A DNA stretch of 64,000 nucleotides from Saprospiraceae bacterium (GCA_016715105.1 JADKBO010000003.1:329575-393574), one strand, 5' to 3'; shown: positions 27,174 to 37,785, counted from the first letter of the stretch. Numbers and translations are program-made. Notes: generated from the letters alone by a model not told the origin.

Positions 27174-27395
27174 GTGTTTGGATATCTGAATGGTAAAATA
27201 ACTTATAAAAGTCCTACCTATATATATGTAGAATGTGGGGGTGTAGGTTATCATGTAAATATAAGCCTCAATACTTTTACCAAGTTGGAAGATAAAAACG
27301 AGGTAAAAATATTCACTGTACTGCAAGTGCGTGAAGATGACATGAGCTTATACGGCTTTTATGAAGAAGATGAGCGCTTTTATTTACTCATTTGA
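27174..27395 (+). CDS. ruvA: Holliday junction helicase subunit RuvA, N-terminal part (frameshifted)
   Basis: RuvA tetramers bind Holliday junctions and load the RuvB branch-migration motor. This part contains the OB-fold domain (FGYLNGKITYKSPTYIYVE, GGVGYHVNISL, LQVREDDMSLYGF) and begins at GTG. The frame stops after ERFYLLI. Compared with relatives, one residue is missing before ISVSGVGANTAR; adding one base near 27385-27391 restores ERFYLL-x-LISVSG. The repaired gene would give ~197 residues, the normal length. Confidence 0.93.
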   Translation: MFGYLNGKITYKSPTYIYVECGGVGYHVNISLNTFTKLEDKNEVKIFTVLQVREDDMSLYGFYEEDERFYLLI

Positions 27396-27766
27396 TTTCT
27401 GTATCTGGAGTTGGAGCAAATACGGCTAGAGTAATTTTGTCTTATATGACCAATGACGAACTGCGTAGGGCGATTGTGCACAATGATGCAGCTTCATTGA
27501 GTAAAGTAAAAGGCATTGGAGCTAAGACCGCTCAAAAAATCATCATCGACCTCAAAGAAAAAATTGTAAAGTCTACCAACATGGACACGGTCACCGTGGG
27601 CATGGCGCAAAGCAATAATGTCAAGGATGATGCGTTATCAGCTTTGATTGCGCTGGGCTTTCCTAAAATGTCAGTAGAAAAGACCATCAATATGATTATC
27701 CAAAAAAATCCTGATGTTTCTCAGGTAGAAGATCTCATTAAATTGGTGCTAAAACAAATGAATTAA
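27392..27766 (+). CDS. ruvA: RuvA, C-terminal part (frameshifted)
   Basis: This part contains the two helix-hairpin-helix motifs of domain II (ISVSGVGANTARVIL and KVKGIGAKTAQKIIIDLKEK), which contact junction DNA. It is followed by a flexible linker and the RuvB-binding domain III (DDALSALIALGFPKMSVEKT). All domains are intact across the two frames, which supports one real gene with an indel. sprA follows after 74 bases, a neighbourhood also known from other Bacteroidota. Confidence 0.93.
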   Translation: MISVSGVGANTARVILSYMTNDELRRAIVHNDAASLSKVKGIGAKTAQKIIIDLKEKIVKSTNMDTVTVGMAQSNNVKDDALSALIALGFPKMSVEKTINMIIQKNPDVSQVEDLIKLVLKQMN

Positions 27767-27775
27767 GAAATTAAT

Positions 27776-27829
27776 CTCCTAATTCATAATCTATCGTAGA
27801 AAGTAGCGTTATGAAATCCGATTTAGGAG
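27776..27829 (+). promoter_or_regulatory. Two-part inverted repeat in the sprA leader
   Basis: CTCCTAA (27776) pairs with TTAGGAG (27823), and TTCATAA (27783) pairs with TTATGAA (27809). Together they form an extended imperfect hairpin ending 11 bases before the sprA start. There is no T run typical of a terminator, so it may be a leader structure or protein-binding site. Confidence 0.4.
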
Positions 27830-27840
27830 CTTAAAAAAAG

Positions 27841-30800
27841 GTGTATTATATATTGAGTACGAAACGAACTAATTTGATCAAAGCAAACGTCTATCCAATC
27901 TTTAGTGCACTACTGATTATTGCAGTAGTATATAATGCCTCTTTTGCTGCCGGAGTAGAAAGCCCCTATGTTGATTTTACAGTTGTGAAATCATCGCTGG
28001 ACACCATTCCAATCATCGATAGGACCGGAGATTTTATCAACGACAAAAAGAACAATCCCTTTGACATCACTCCATCCAATATTTCTCAAACGGTAGAATA
28101 CGATCCTGCAACAGGAAAATATGTTATCTTAGAAAAAATTGGAGAAGAATATTACCGTACACCCACTTATATGACCTTTGAGGAATACCTCAACTGGAAA
28201 TCAAAGGAACAGGAAAGGGCCTACTTTGATAAACTGACTGGAGTCAATGCACCAAGAAAAAGGACCTCCGGGGTATTCGACAATTTAGACCCTATGTCCA
28301 GAGTGGATATTGGCGGTAGTTTATTCAATAGACTTTTTGGCGGAGCAGAAGTTGATATCAAACCGCGAGGTAGTGTGGACCTTTCTTTGGGCTTCATCAA
28401 TTACCAAAAAACAGAAAACCCAGCATTGCCCATCAGACAGCAAAGGCAAATATATATTCCTGGTGACTTCAATATGCGACCTCGTTTGAGTGTAGATGGA
28501 GGTATTGGCGACAAGATGAAATTAAATTTCGATTACGACAATCAAGCCAGTTTCAATTTTGATAGGCGGATAAAACTAGAATACGATTCCAAAGATTTTT
28601 CTGAAGATGACATCATCAAAAAAGTGCAAGCAGGGGATGTGAGTTTGCCATTGAGAAGTTCTTTGATTCCAGGACCACAAAGTCTTTTTGGTTTGAGAAC
28701 CGATTTACAGTTTGGAAAACTTAAGGTAACTGCAATTGCCGCCCAGCAGCGCTCCAAGCAAAATAGCTTGCAAATTCAAGGAGGAAGTTCCAATCAGGAA
28801 ATAGAAATAAGGCCTGATAGTTATGATGAAAATAGACACTTTTACATTTCTCATTATAATAGAGAGACATACGAACAAACATTGTCAAATCTTCCTCAAA
28901 TCAATACTTCTTTCAAACTAGCTCAAATTGAAGTTTGGATTTCTGATGATAGGGGAGATTATCAACAGGGAAGTAGTATGATAGCTGCGGTAGCAGACAT
29001 TGCAGAAGGCGATCCTGATAAATTACATGATCAAATGATGCCTCCGTTTCCACCTATCAGTCCTCTACCGAGTTATTTGACTGATTTAAAAGGAAATGCT
29101 TTACCCGACAATAGAGCAAATGGATTATTTGGTGCATTGGTTCAGAACGGCACAAGTAATGATTTGGATAAAACAGCTACCATATTAAAAGGTTATGGAC
29201 TGAAACAAGGCCGGGAATTTGAAGTATTCAGAGGCCGCTTACTCAATCAAAGTGAATATACCTTCCATCCAGAGTTGGGTTTCATTTCTTTAAACATCAG
29301 GTTGAGACCAAATCAAGTTTTGGCAGCTTCCTATAAATATTATTACATCGCAAGATGCGACACTGTTTATACTGTTGGTCAATTGGCAACAGAAGGATTG
29401 GAAAGTAGTTTATCACAAACTGGAACAACCGGGGAACAACAAACTTCTCCACCAAAGGTCATTTTTACCAAATTATTGAAACCTTCCAACCAACAAACAA
29501 CTGCACCTACTTGGGATTTGATGATGAAAAACGTCTACAACCTCGGTACTTCACAACTTAATAAAGAAGGTTTTGAGTTTGACATCTTTTATGAAGATGA
29601 CTTTGATGACGGATCACTCAAAAAATACATACCGGAAGAAGGTTTAAATACCATTCCATTATTACAACTATTTGGCTTAGACCGTTTGAATAGATTTGGT
29701 GATCCTCAACCAGATGGGATTTTTGATTACGTACCTGGAGTCACCGTGATCGAACGCACTGGAAGTATTGTCTTCCCTGTCGTAGAGCCTTTTGGTTCGA
29801 CCTTGGCGACTCAATTAAATGACTCTGCTTTGGTTCAAAAATATGTGTACCAACAGCTTTACGATACAACAGTGACGATTGCAAGACAGAGTTTGGAACT
29901 CAACAAGTTTGTGATGAAATCCAAAGTAAAGTCTGCTACCTCTGGAGAGTACAACCTTGGTGGATTATTCATACCAAGAGGATCCGTGACCGTTACAGCT
30001 GGAGGTGCTCAATTGATAGAAGGCGTAGATTATGAAATAGATTATGGATTAGGCAGGTTACGGGTCATCAATCCTCAATATCTTTCACAAGCAACACCCA
30101 TCAACATCAAGTTTGAAGATCAATCCCTGTTTTCACTGCAACAGAAAAACATGTTGGGACTTCGACTGGATTATGAGGTAAATAAAAAGTTGAACTTTGG
30201 AGCAACCTATATGCGCTTATGGGAACGACCATTTACTCAAAAGGTAAACATTGGCGACGACCCTATCAATAACCGGGTGTATGGATTGGATGTAAACTAT
30301 TCTGACGAAACACCTTGGCTAACTAATATAGTTGATAAGTTACCGTTTTACAGCACCAACGCTCCTTCTAGCATCACTTTTTCTGCAGAGGCAGCGCTTT
30401 TGCAACCTGGTTATTCTTCTGGCATAAATTTACCTGGAGAAGATCCTGATCCAGTAGTAAGTTTAGATGATTTTGAAGGCGCCATCAATGGATTGACTTT
30501 GGGAGGATTCAACACCAATATCTGGACGCTCGCTAGTACACCATCTCTAGATTACAAGGAGGCAGAACTCAACCAAGACCTAAGGTCAAATGCTAACAGG
30601 GCAAGACTCAATTGGTATCAAATTGATCGAAGTGCCAGGATCGGCAATGGCGACAACACTGATTCATATACTAGACTGGTGGATCAAACAGAACTCTTCC
30701 AAAGAGAAGTAGAATTGGGTCAAACCGAGTTATTTACATTCGATGTAAGTTATTATCCCAAAGAAAAAGGGCCTTATAACTATGATGTGCCTGGAGGATA

Positions 30801-33800
30801 TCCAGGATATTCCTCAGGTATAACCTTTGATAATCAAAAAAATGATTTTTCCCTCAATAGCCCAGAAACAAGGTGGGGAGGGATCATGAGGTATTTCCAA
30901 AATGCTGACTTTGAAGCGGCCAATTATGAATTCATAGATTTTTGGGTGCTCAATCCTTTCATGGAAAGAAGGGACGGTGAGCAACACGTCAATGGAGAGC
31001 AGGGCGAAATCGTTTTTAACCTAGGTAACATTTCCGAAGATGTTGTTAAGGATAACCTACAGTTGTTTGAAAACGCTTTGCCAACCAGCAATACTACTTT
31101 GAATGAGGTACCAGTAACTGACACTAAAGTAGGACGGGTAGCTACCAATGTTCCTGTTGCAAATGGTTTTGACCAGCAATTTGGAAAACAACAAGACGTG
31201 GGTTTTGATGGACTTAATGACACGCTTGAAAGACAAAAATTTGCTGATTATCTTGCAAAATTGACAGCAGAGGCAGGAAGACCAATTCCTCAAATCATCA
31301 ATGACCCATCAAATGATAACTTTGTTTATTTCAATGATGAAAGTATAAAAGATGAGCCAAATCTCTTGACTCGTTTAAAAAGATTTAATGACCCAGAAGG
31401 GAATGCACCATTGGACAATGGTCAAGAACTTCAAACTTTCACCAGAGGAAATCGCCTACCAGAAAGTGAAGACATGAACAATAACCGTTCATTAGACAAT
31501 GCTGAAGCATTTCATGAATATCGGTTGAGGGTGAGAAATGTAAATGGAGAAATTGACAGTATTTCTGCAGGTCCATACTACAAGCAAAAGAAAAATATTG
31601 TCAATAGCAGCACTGGTCAGAACGAAATTTGGTACAGATTCCAAATTCCTTTGTCATCAGGCATTGCTCACGACATCAGCGGATTCAGATCCATCCAGTT
31701 TATGAGGATGTATTTCACCAAATTTAGTAGTGCAAAAACTTTCAGATTTGCAGATTTCCAATTGGTAAGAAGTTCTTGGAGAAGATCTATCACTAAGTGC
31801 CCAGGTACAGACGTAGCAGCAGAAAACGTTGTGTTCTCTGTAGATGAAGTAGGTGTAGAAGAAAACAGTACCAAAAGACCATTCAACTATTTGACTCCAA
31901 GAGGTATCAAACAAGAACGCATCTATGGCAACTTCTCCAATCTCTTGCAAGATGAGAAGTCAATGTCATTAAACTTTTGTGATTTATACCAAAACTGTGA
32001 AGTGGGTATCAATAAGTTACAAACGCTCAACCTCAATCAGTACAAAAGAATTCAACTTTTTGTACACGCTGAGTCTAAAGAGCAAACTAGAATTGAAGAT
32101 GGCAAAGTAGGTATTTTTATCAAGTTGGGTAAAGACATGACCAATAACTACTATGAGTATTTCATGCCACTTTCTTTTTCCAATCCTGACTTTGGGTCTA
32201 ATCAAGATAGTATCTGGTTATCAGACAATTTCATTGATGTATCCTTGGAAAAATTCAGAGACATCAAACGATCAAAACTTACCAACGGAATTCTCGAGTT
32301 GGATGATCCAGATAGACCTGGCGCAAAATTACGTATCAAAGGTGTGCCATCACTCGGTTTTGTAAAAGTTATCGAAATCGGTATACGGAACATTGATAGC
32401 ATGGGTACCCATTGTGGTGAAGTTTGGGTCAATGAATTGAGAGCTGTAGGTTTATCTGAAGATGGAGGCATTGCTGCCCAAGCAAGACTTCAAGCAAAAA
32501 TGGCGGACTTAGGCGAATTGAATTTTTCAGGAAACCTGAGCACCATTGGTTATGGTGGCATTGATCAAAAATTACAGAGTCGGGCGCAAGAAGAAGTATT
32601 GACATACAACATGGCAGCAAATTTAAACCTGGGTAAGTTGCTTCCTAAATTTATTCCTTTGAACTTGCCTATGTTTGCCCAATATTCCAAATCCATAACC
32701 ACGCCACTTTATGACCCGTATCAATTAGATCTTACAGTAAGAGAAGTAGCTGAAATCTCTCCTGCAGAGCAACAAGCAGATGTGTATGAAAGAGCAAGAG
32801 AAACCTCTACCATCAAATCAATCAACTTTACCAATGTGAAAATAGATGGAACTTCAAAAAATAAACCTTGGAGTCCTCAAAATATCAACGCCAGTTATGC
32901 CTATAATGAAATAATCAAAACTGACCCAATCATTGCAGAAGATAAGAGCAAAGAAACCAATGTGACGTTGGAGTATAATTATGGAAGCAAGGGACTCACC
33001 TTACAACCTCTGAAATTCATAAAATCAAAATATTTAAAGCTTTTTTCTGAATTTAATGTAAACCTGCTTCCTAATAAATTTGGTATCAACACCAATATGA
33101 ACAGGCTTACCAATAGTCGACAATATAGGTTCCCAGATACCCCGGTTTTTGTTTTTGATGATCAAAGATTCAGATGGGACAGAAATTATACGCTCGATTG
33201 GAATTTGACCAAAGCCTTAAGGTTATCCTTCAATGCCAATGTATTTTCATTGGTTGACGAATTGAGACAAACAGGAATTGCAAACACTGCAGAAGATCGT
33301 AGATGGGTCAATGAGTTTGGTGAAGATTATACACAACGTGTGAGAGAAAATAGTTCCATCGTCAAGGATTATCGCAATGACAATTTAAAGGACCTTGGAA
33401 GAACTAAAAATTATAAACACAACATCAACCTCACCTATACATTACCATTTGCATTGATTCCCATGATGGACTTTATCAGTGCTTCTGCAGATTATCGGTC
33501 AGACTATAGTTGGACTGCTGGTGCGTTGATTTACATCGATGAATTAAACAATACGCCAGGAAATATCATTCAAAACACTCAAAGTAGGAATGCCAATGCT
33601 ACATTCAATTTTGATCGTTTATACAGCAAATGGTCTTACTTAAAATCTATTGAATCTTCAGCAGCTCCTGCCAAAACCAGAACAAGGAGTAAGGTAAGGC
33701 CAGGAACAAACGAGCCCGAAGAAACAAAACCTGATGCCAAGGAAGAAAAACCAGCCAGAGCCAAAGGAGAAAAAAGAGAACCATCTAGTTTGGAAAAAAT

Positions 33801-35238
33801 TCTTGTGAGGCCTTTACTAGCTTTGAGAACGGCTCGTTTTTCTTACAAAGAAGATTTTGGAACACTGATTCCCGGGTTTAAACCTCAAGCAGGTTTGTTG
33901 GGCATGAGCGATGGTTTTTCATCACCAGGTTGGCAATTTGCAACAGGTGCTCAACCAAATATAGAAAAAGGTGCTAGTAACAACTGGCTCATGAATAACC
34001 AACAATGGTTTAATACCAGTGTCAATTTCAATGACCAAATAGTCCAAAACCGCACACAAAATGTGACAGGAAGGGCAACACTTGAGCCTTTTAAATCCTT
34101 TATCATAGATGTAGACTTTAGTAAAACTTATAGAAAGGATCATACTGAGGTATTCAAATCAAAAGGTGATGAATTTATGCAATTGGCCCGTTACGATATC
34201 GGATCTTTTGAATATTCTTACTTCAGTCTCAATACTTTGTTTGAAAGCAGTGCCAATGTTTATGCTCGCTTCAAATTTTACAAAGAACAAGTATCAAATG
34301 AAATTTTACCCAACAAACCAAAACCAGGGCAACACCCCGACTATCCAGGGTATGCGGAAGGTTATGGACCAACCTCTTATGCGGTAAACGTTCCTGCATT
34401 TTTGGCGGCTTATACAGGTAAAAGGCCGGAAGAAATATCGCTCAACCTCCAAGATGATGTAAAAAACCTCAACTTTATTCCAAAACCAAACTGGAGTTTG
34501 CGATATGATGGATTATCAAAAGTGGGATTCTTCAAAAACTTCTTGACAAGTTTTACATTGAGACATGGATATAAGTCTACCATCAATGTAAGCAAATTCA
34601 ACACTGCTCCTGACTTTTTAGACAGCGATCCGTTCTTGACCAATATTTCTAACAACAACTACTATTCTAGGTTGGAAATTCCTGCTTTGACGATCAATGA
34701 ATCATTCAACCCTTTGATTGGAATTCAAATGAAGACCAAGCAAAACATGAACATCAACTTTGAGTACAAGAAAAGCAGACAATTGGACTTGAGACTCAAT
34801 GCAAATGAATTGTCAGAGCTCAAAGGACAAGAATTGGTTTTTGGATTTGGATATGTTATCCAGAATTTCAAAGGATTTACCAAAGAAAAGAAACAACGCA
34901 GAAAACCGAAAGAAGAGGATGCAGCCAAACCAAACGAACCTCAAAAACCTGCTGCTTCGCCGTTGACTGTTACAAAAAACAGGACGCTTACTATGAACCT
35001 GGATTTCTCAGTTAGAGAAGATAAATCTGACATCTATAGATTGGAAAATAATTCAGCCGGACAAACCAATAGAGGTCAAAGGGCCGTGAGTCTCAAACCA
35101 AGTATTGAATATCAGATGTATAAAAATCTCTCTTTAAGACTTTTTGCTGATTATCAGAAAACAGCACCTTTTGTGACAAACCAATTCCCCATTACTAGAT
35201 TTCAAGCAGGTACCACATTGCGATTTACATTCAATTGA
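27841..35238 (+). CDS. sprA: SprA, T9SS outer-membrane translocon protein
   Basis: A 2,465-residue outer-membrane protein of the SprA/Sov family. SprA is the very large beta-barrel that forms the T9SS protein-conducting channel and is needed for gliding and secretion where present. It has a GTG start with a signal peptide (residues ~14-37, ending ASFAAG). SprA_N-type regions lie near the start (GSVDLSLGFINYQKTENP) and again later (GFRSIQFMRMYFTKF). Many amphipathic beta strands follow, ending in the outer-membrane-type terminal FQAGTTLRFTFN. The length matches known SprA proteins (~2,400). A charged low-complexity insert (EETKPDAKEEKPARAKGEKR) lies near 1960. It would export the three sorting-domain proteins in this window. 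Confidence 0.96.
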   Translation: MYYILSTKRTNLIKANVYPIFSALLIIAVVYNASFAAGVESPYVDFTVVKSSLDTIPIIDRTGDFINDKKNNPFDITPSNISQTVEYDPATGKYVILEKIGEEYYRTPTYMTFEEYLNWKSKEQERAYFDKLTGVNAPRKRTSGVFDNLDPMSRVDIGGSLFNRLFGGAEVDIKPRGSVDLSLGFINYQKTENPALPIRQQRQIYIPGDFNMRPRLSVDGGIGDKMKLNFDYDNQASFNFDRRIKLEYDSKDFSEDDIIKKVQAGDVSLPLRSSLIPGPQSLFGLRTDLQFGKLKVTAIAAQQRSKQNSLQIQGGSSNQEIEIRPDSYDENRHFYISHYNRETYEQTLSNLPQINTSFKLAQIEVWISDDRGDYQQGSSMIAAVADIAEGDPDKLHDQMMPPFPPISPLPSYLTDLKGNALPDNRANGLFGALVQNGTSNDLDKTATILKGYGLKQGREFEVFRGRLLNQSEYTFHPELGFISLNIRLRPNQVLAASYKYYYIARCDTVYTVGQLATEGLESSLSQTGTTGEQQTSPPKVIFTKLLKPSNQQTTAPTWDLMMKNVYNLGTSQLNKEGFEFDIFYEDDFDDGSLKKYIPEEGLNTIPLLQLFGLDRLNRFGDPQPDGIFDYVPGVTVIERTGSIVFPVVEPFGSTLATQLNDSALVQKYVYQQLYDTTVTIARQSLELNKFVMKSKVKSATSGEYNLGGLFIPRGSVTVTAGGAQLIEGVDYEIDYGLGRLRVINPQYLSQATPINIKFEDQSLFSLQQKNMLGLRLDYEVNKKLNFGATYMRLWERPFTQKVNIGDDPINNRVYGLDVNYSDETPWLTNIVDKLPFYSTNAPSSITFSAEAALLQPGYSSGINLPGEDPDPVVSLDDFEGAINGLTLGGFNTNIWTLASTPSLDYKEAELNQDLRSNANRARLNWYQIDRSARIGNGDNTDSYTRLVDQTELFQREVELGQTELFTFDVSYYPKEKGPYNYDVPGGYPGYSSGITFDNQKNDFSLNSPETRWGGIMRYFQNADFEAANYEFIDFWVLNPFMERRDGEQHVNGEQGEIVFNLGNISEDVVKDNLQLFENALPTSNTTLNEVPVTDTKVGRVATNVPVANGFDQQFGKQQDVGFDGLNDTLERQKFADYLAKLTAEAGRPIPQIINDPSNDNFVYFNDESIKDEPNLLTRLKRFNDPEGNAPLDNGQELQTFTRGNRLPESEDMNNNRSLDNAEAFHEYRLRVRNVNGEIDSISAGPYYKQKKNIVNSSTGQNEIWYRFQIPLSSGIAHDISGFRSIQFMRMYFTKFSSAKTFRFADFQLVRSSWRRSITKCPGTDVAAENVVFSVDEVGVEENSTKRPFNYLTPRGIKQERIYGNFSNLLQDEKSMSLNFCDLYQNCEVGINKLQTLNLNQYKRIQLFVHAESKEQTRIEDGKVGIFIKLGKDMTNNYYEYFMPLSFSNPDFGSNQDSIWLSDNFIDVSLEKFRDIKRSKLTNGILELDDPDRPGAKLRIKGVPSLGFVKVIEIGIRNIDSMGTHCGEVWVNELRAVGLSEDGGIAAQARLQAKMADLGELNFSGNLSTIGYGGIDQKLQSRAQEEVLTYNMAANLNLGKLLPKFIPLNLPMFAQYSKSITTPLYDPYQLDLTVREVAEISPAEQQADVYERARETSTIKSINFTNVKIDGTSKNKPWSPQNINASYAYNEIIKTDPIIAEDKSKETNVTLEYNYGSKGLTLQPLKFIKSKYLKLFSEFNVNLLPNKFGINTNMNRLTNSRQYRFPDTPVFVFDDQRFRWDRNYTLDWNLTKALRLSFNANVFSLVDELRQTGIANTAEDRRWVNEFGEDYTQRVRENSSIVKDYRNDNLKDLGRTKNYKHNINLTYTLPFALIPMMDFISASADYRSDYSWTAGALIYIDELNNTPGNIIQNTQSRNANATFNFDRLYSKWSYLKSIESSAAPAKTRTRSKVRPGTNEPEETKPDAKEEKPARAKGEKREPSSLEKILVRPLLALRTARFSYKEDFGTLIPGFKPQAGLLGMSDGFSSPGWQFATGAQPNIEKGASNNWLMNNQQWFNTSVNFNDQIVQNRTQNVTGRATLEPFKSFIIDVDFSKTYRKDHTEVFKSKGDEFMQLARYDIGSFEYSYFSLNTLFESSANVYARFKFYKEQVSNEILPNKPKPGQHPDYPGYAEGYGPTSYAVNVPAFLAAYTGKRPEEISLNLQDDVKNLNFIPKPNWSLRYDGLSKVGFFKNFLTSFTLRHGYKSTINVSKFNTAPDFLDSDPFLTNISNNNYYSRLEIPALTINESFNPLIGIQMKTKQNMNINFEYKKSRQLDLRLNANELSELKGQELVFGFGYVIQNFKGFTKEKKQRRKPKEEDAAKPNEPQKPAASPLTVTKNRTLTMNLDFSVREDKSDIYRLENNSAGQTNRGQRAVSLKPSIEYQMYKNLSLRLFADYQKTAPFVTNQFPITRFQAGTTLRFTFN

Positions 35239-35306
35239 TGCTTAAATAAATTTTCCGTATCATTGCAGGTATGGGCCCTTTGGGGGCACTTCTTACGGGT
35301 TGATAT

Positions 35307-36701
35307 ATGTCGAAAAAAGTCATTATTTCCATCATCATTTTGATGTCAGCTGCACTGATAGGACTGAGTGTTATACAGTTTCTATGGATCAGAAAGTCGC
35401 TCGCACTCAAAGAAAAGACTTTTGATGACCGAATTTTCATAACGCTCAACATGGCTAAGGAGAAGTTGCTGGAAAATCTTCAAGAAGACATCAAAATCTT
35501 GGGCCTTGAGAAAAAAATCTCCACCCAAGACGAGCGTCGCAGAGAACAACTTGAGTACGAACTCAAAAAAAATAAAATGCTCTCCGACTCCAATTTACTG
35601 GAGACCATTGAAATTTCACACATTGTTGATCTTGACAATTTCATCAGAAAGGAACTGAAACACAATCAAGGCATTGACTTGACTTACGAGTATGGAATTT
35701 ATTCCAACAGGACCAAAAGTTTTTTGATAAGAGATGGTCACTTTGTGGTTGAATTTGGGAATAGCAAGTCATCTTCCACCATTAAAACCCAAGATGGGTT
35801 AGAATCAACGCCATATAGTCTTCCTTTATTTGAAGATGTCAGCGCCACAGAGCCAGGCTATTTGAAACTTTATTTTCCAAAAAGGACCAGGTATCTTTGG
35901 CAAAACCTCATACCGATTGTATTATCTTCCATTTTGTTTACTGCCTTGGTTTTGTTTTGTTTTTCATATACCGTCTACATCGTTTTCAAACAAAAGAAGA
36001 TTTCTGAAATCAAAAACGATTTCATCAACAACATGACTCACGAGTTTAAAACGCCGATTGCCACTATCTCTTTGGCTTCGGATTCTATTGGAAATGCAAG
36101 CATCATAAGTAGCCCAGATAAAATTAAACGCTTCCTTTCCATCATCAAGGCTGAAAACAAACGCATGCTCGATCAGGTTGAGAAAGTATTACAAATGGCT
36201 CAAATTGATAAGAAAGAAATTACCATCAAACCTGCCAAAATTGACATCAATGAACTGGTAGAAAATGTAGCAGAAAATTCGGCATTAAAAGTGCAATCCA
36301 GAGGTGGTTCTTTAGAAATCAACCTGCTCGCCAAATATGCCCAAATTCAAGCTGACCAGACACACCTGAGCAATATTGTAGCAAACTTGATAGACAACGC
36401 TGAAAAATACACCAAAGAAACACCCCATATCATCGTTGAAACTCAGGATGATAAAGATGGAATAAAAATTATTGTCAAGGATAATGGTATCGGCATGAGC
36501 AAGGATTCTCAAAAGCATATTTTTGAAAAATTCTACCGAGTGCATACGGGCAATTTACATGATGTGAAGGGTTTTGGCCTAGGTCTTAGTTATGTAAAGG
36601 CAATTTCAGAAGCCCACGGAGGTCGAGTTTTTGTAAAAAGTGAACTTGGCAAGGGAAGTACTTTTACTGTTTTTATTCCTTTTAAACCAAAATTTAGTTA
36701 A
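35307..36701 (+). CDS. Two-component sensor histidine kinase (RprX-like)
   Basis: A 464-residue inner-membrane kinase. TM1 is at ~5-27 and TM2 at ~200-226, enclosing a ~170-residue periplasmic sensor region with no recognised fold. The HisKA motif is NNMTHEFKTPIA with phospho-acceptor His245. The ATPase has N box NLIDNAEKY, G1 DNGIGMSK and G2 GFGLGLSYVKAI. The response regulator follows after 75 bases, so the pair forms one unit that ends at the terminator near 37510. The layout resembles RprX/RprY of Bacteroidota; the signal is unknown. Confidence 0.93.
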   Translation: MSKKVIISIIILMSAALIGLSVIQFLWIRKSLALKEKTFDDRIFITLNMAKEKLLENLQEDIKILGLEKKISTQDERRREQLEYELKKNKMLSDSNLLETIEISHIVDLDNFIRKELKHNQGIDLTYEYGIYSNRTKSFLIRDGHFVVEFGNSKSSSTIKTQDGLESTPYSLPLFEDVSATEPGYLKLYFPKRTRYLWQNLIPIVLSSILFTALVLFCFSYTVYIVFKQKKISEIKNDFINNMTHEFKTPIATISLASDSIGNASIISSPDKIKRFLSIIKAENKRMLDQVEKVLQMAQIDKKEITIKPAKIDINELVENVAENSALKVQSRGGSLEINLLAKYAQIQADQTHLSNIVANLIDNAEKYTKETPHIIVETQDDKDGIKIIVKDNGIGMSKDSQKHIFEKFYRVHTGNLHDVKGFGLGLSYVKAISEAHGGRVFVKSELGKGSTFTVFIPFKPKFS

Positions 36702-36776
36702 ATACCGCAAATCGTTTTTATATTTATGTGCTTATTACAAAAAAATCTCATATAGATTAATTCACAACAAACCAAA

Positions 36777-37475
36777 ATGAATAATAAAATATTACTTGTA
36801 GAAGACGACCGCAATTTTGGAGATGTACTCAAATCATATCTGGAAATGAATGATTATGATGTTACACTCGCTACAGACGGGGAACAAGGCAGCGCTGCAT
36901 TCAAAAGCGGTGAATATGACCTTTGCATTTTTGACGTCATGATGCCAAAAAAGGATGGCTTCACTCTTGGAAAGGAGATAAGGGAAAAGGACAAAGATGT
37001 TCCTATCATTTTCCTTACCGCCAGATCCTTGAAGGAAGATGTTTTGGAAGGTTTTAAAGTTGGGGCAGACGACTACATTACCAAACCCTTCAATAGTGAA
37101 GAGTTGTTGTATCGGGTCATGGCTGTGCTCAAAAGAACCAGAAAAGACGGGGAGTCTGAGGATCAAACCAAAGAATTCAAGATTGGTAAGTACAACTTTA
37201 ATTATCCTTTGAGAATCCTTTCTTATAGTGAAGATGGGTCAGAAGAAAAGTTGTCTCCCAAAGAAGCCCATCTACTGAGATTGTTTTGCATCAAAAAGAA
37301 TGATGTGCTTGAGAGATCTGAGGCGCTCACCAAAATCTGGGGCGAAGACAATTATTTTACTGCCAGAAGTATGGATGTTTTTGTAACCAAACTGAGAAAA
37401 TATCTCAGTAAAGATGAGGATCTTGAAATCATGAATATCCACGGAAATGGATTCAGGTTGATAGAAAAAGAATAA
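36777..37475 (+). CDS. OmpR-family response regulator (RprY-like)
   Basis: A 232-residue DNA-binding regulator. The receiver has the acidic pair in LLVEDDRN, phospho-acceptor Asp53 in CIFDVMMPKKDG and the Lys of DDYITKPFNSEELL. The winged-helix domain (LSPKEAHLLRLFCIKKNDVL, ARSMDVFVTKLRKYL, GNGFRLIEKE) binds DNA. It is the partner of the kinase just upstream. Its target genes cannot be inferred from the window. Confidence 0.94.
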   Translation: MNNKILLVEDDRNFGDVLKSYLEMNDYDVTLATDGEQGSAAFKSGEYDLCIFDVMMPKKDGFTLGKEIREKDKDVPIIFLTARSLKEDVLEGFKVGADDYITKPFNSEELLYRVMAVLKRTRKDGESEDQTKEFKIGKYNFNYPLRILSYSEDGSEEKLSPKEAHLLRLFCIKKNDVLERSEALTKIWGEDNYFTARSMDVFVTKLRKYLSKDEDLEIMNIHGNGFRLIEKE

Positions 37476-37506
37476 GACCTCGATATCCAGATAGAAGAAA
37501 ATTTAT

Positions 37507-37541
37507 AATGCCACAGAAAGGAGTTTTTTGTGGCATTTTTT
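37507..37541 (+). terminator. Terminator of the two-component operon
   Basis: AATGCCACA pairs with TGTGGCATT around a 13-base loop and is followed by a T run. It lies 32 bases after the response-regulator stop and shows that the next gene starts after it. Confidence 0.9.
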
Positions 37542-37560
37542 GTTTCAAAAGAGTGTAAAA

Positions 37561-37785
37561 ATGGAAATGTCGCTTACTCCAAAAGAAATAATTTTTCATT
37601 CAGGAAAAGTACCCGCATTAGGTCTAGGTACTTATGATTTGTTAAATACAGAGTGCACAGATGCGGTAGTCCATGCACTAGATTGTGGGTACAGACACAT
37701 CGATACTGCAAGGTTTTATGAAAATGAAATAGCGGTTGGAAATGGGTTGAAATTTAGCAATATCGCTCGTGAAAAATATTTTTGA
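37561..37785 (+). CDS. Aldo/keto reductase, N-terminal part (frameshifted)
   Basis: First part of an NAD(P)H-dependent aldo/keto reductase. The ATG at 37561 is preferred because an upstream in-frame GTG at 37528 lies inside the terminator stem. Catalytic Asp48 (GYRHIDTAR) and Tyr53 (FYENEIAVG) are present. The frame stops after EKYF. Adding one T to the five-T run near 37778-37782 restores EKYFLTTKIWHTD, placing the catalytic Lys at about 78. Removing this one-base loss gives a normal ~278-residue enzyme. Confidence 0.9.
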   Translation: MEMSLTPKEIIFHSGKVPALGLGTYDLLNTECTDAVVHALDCGYRHIDTARFYENEIAVGNGLKFSNIAREKYF

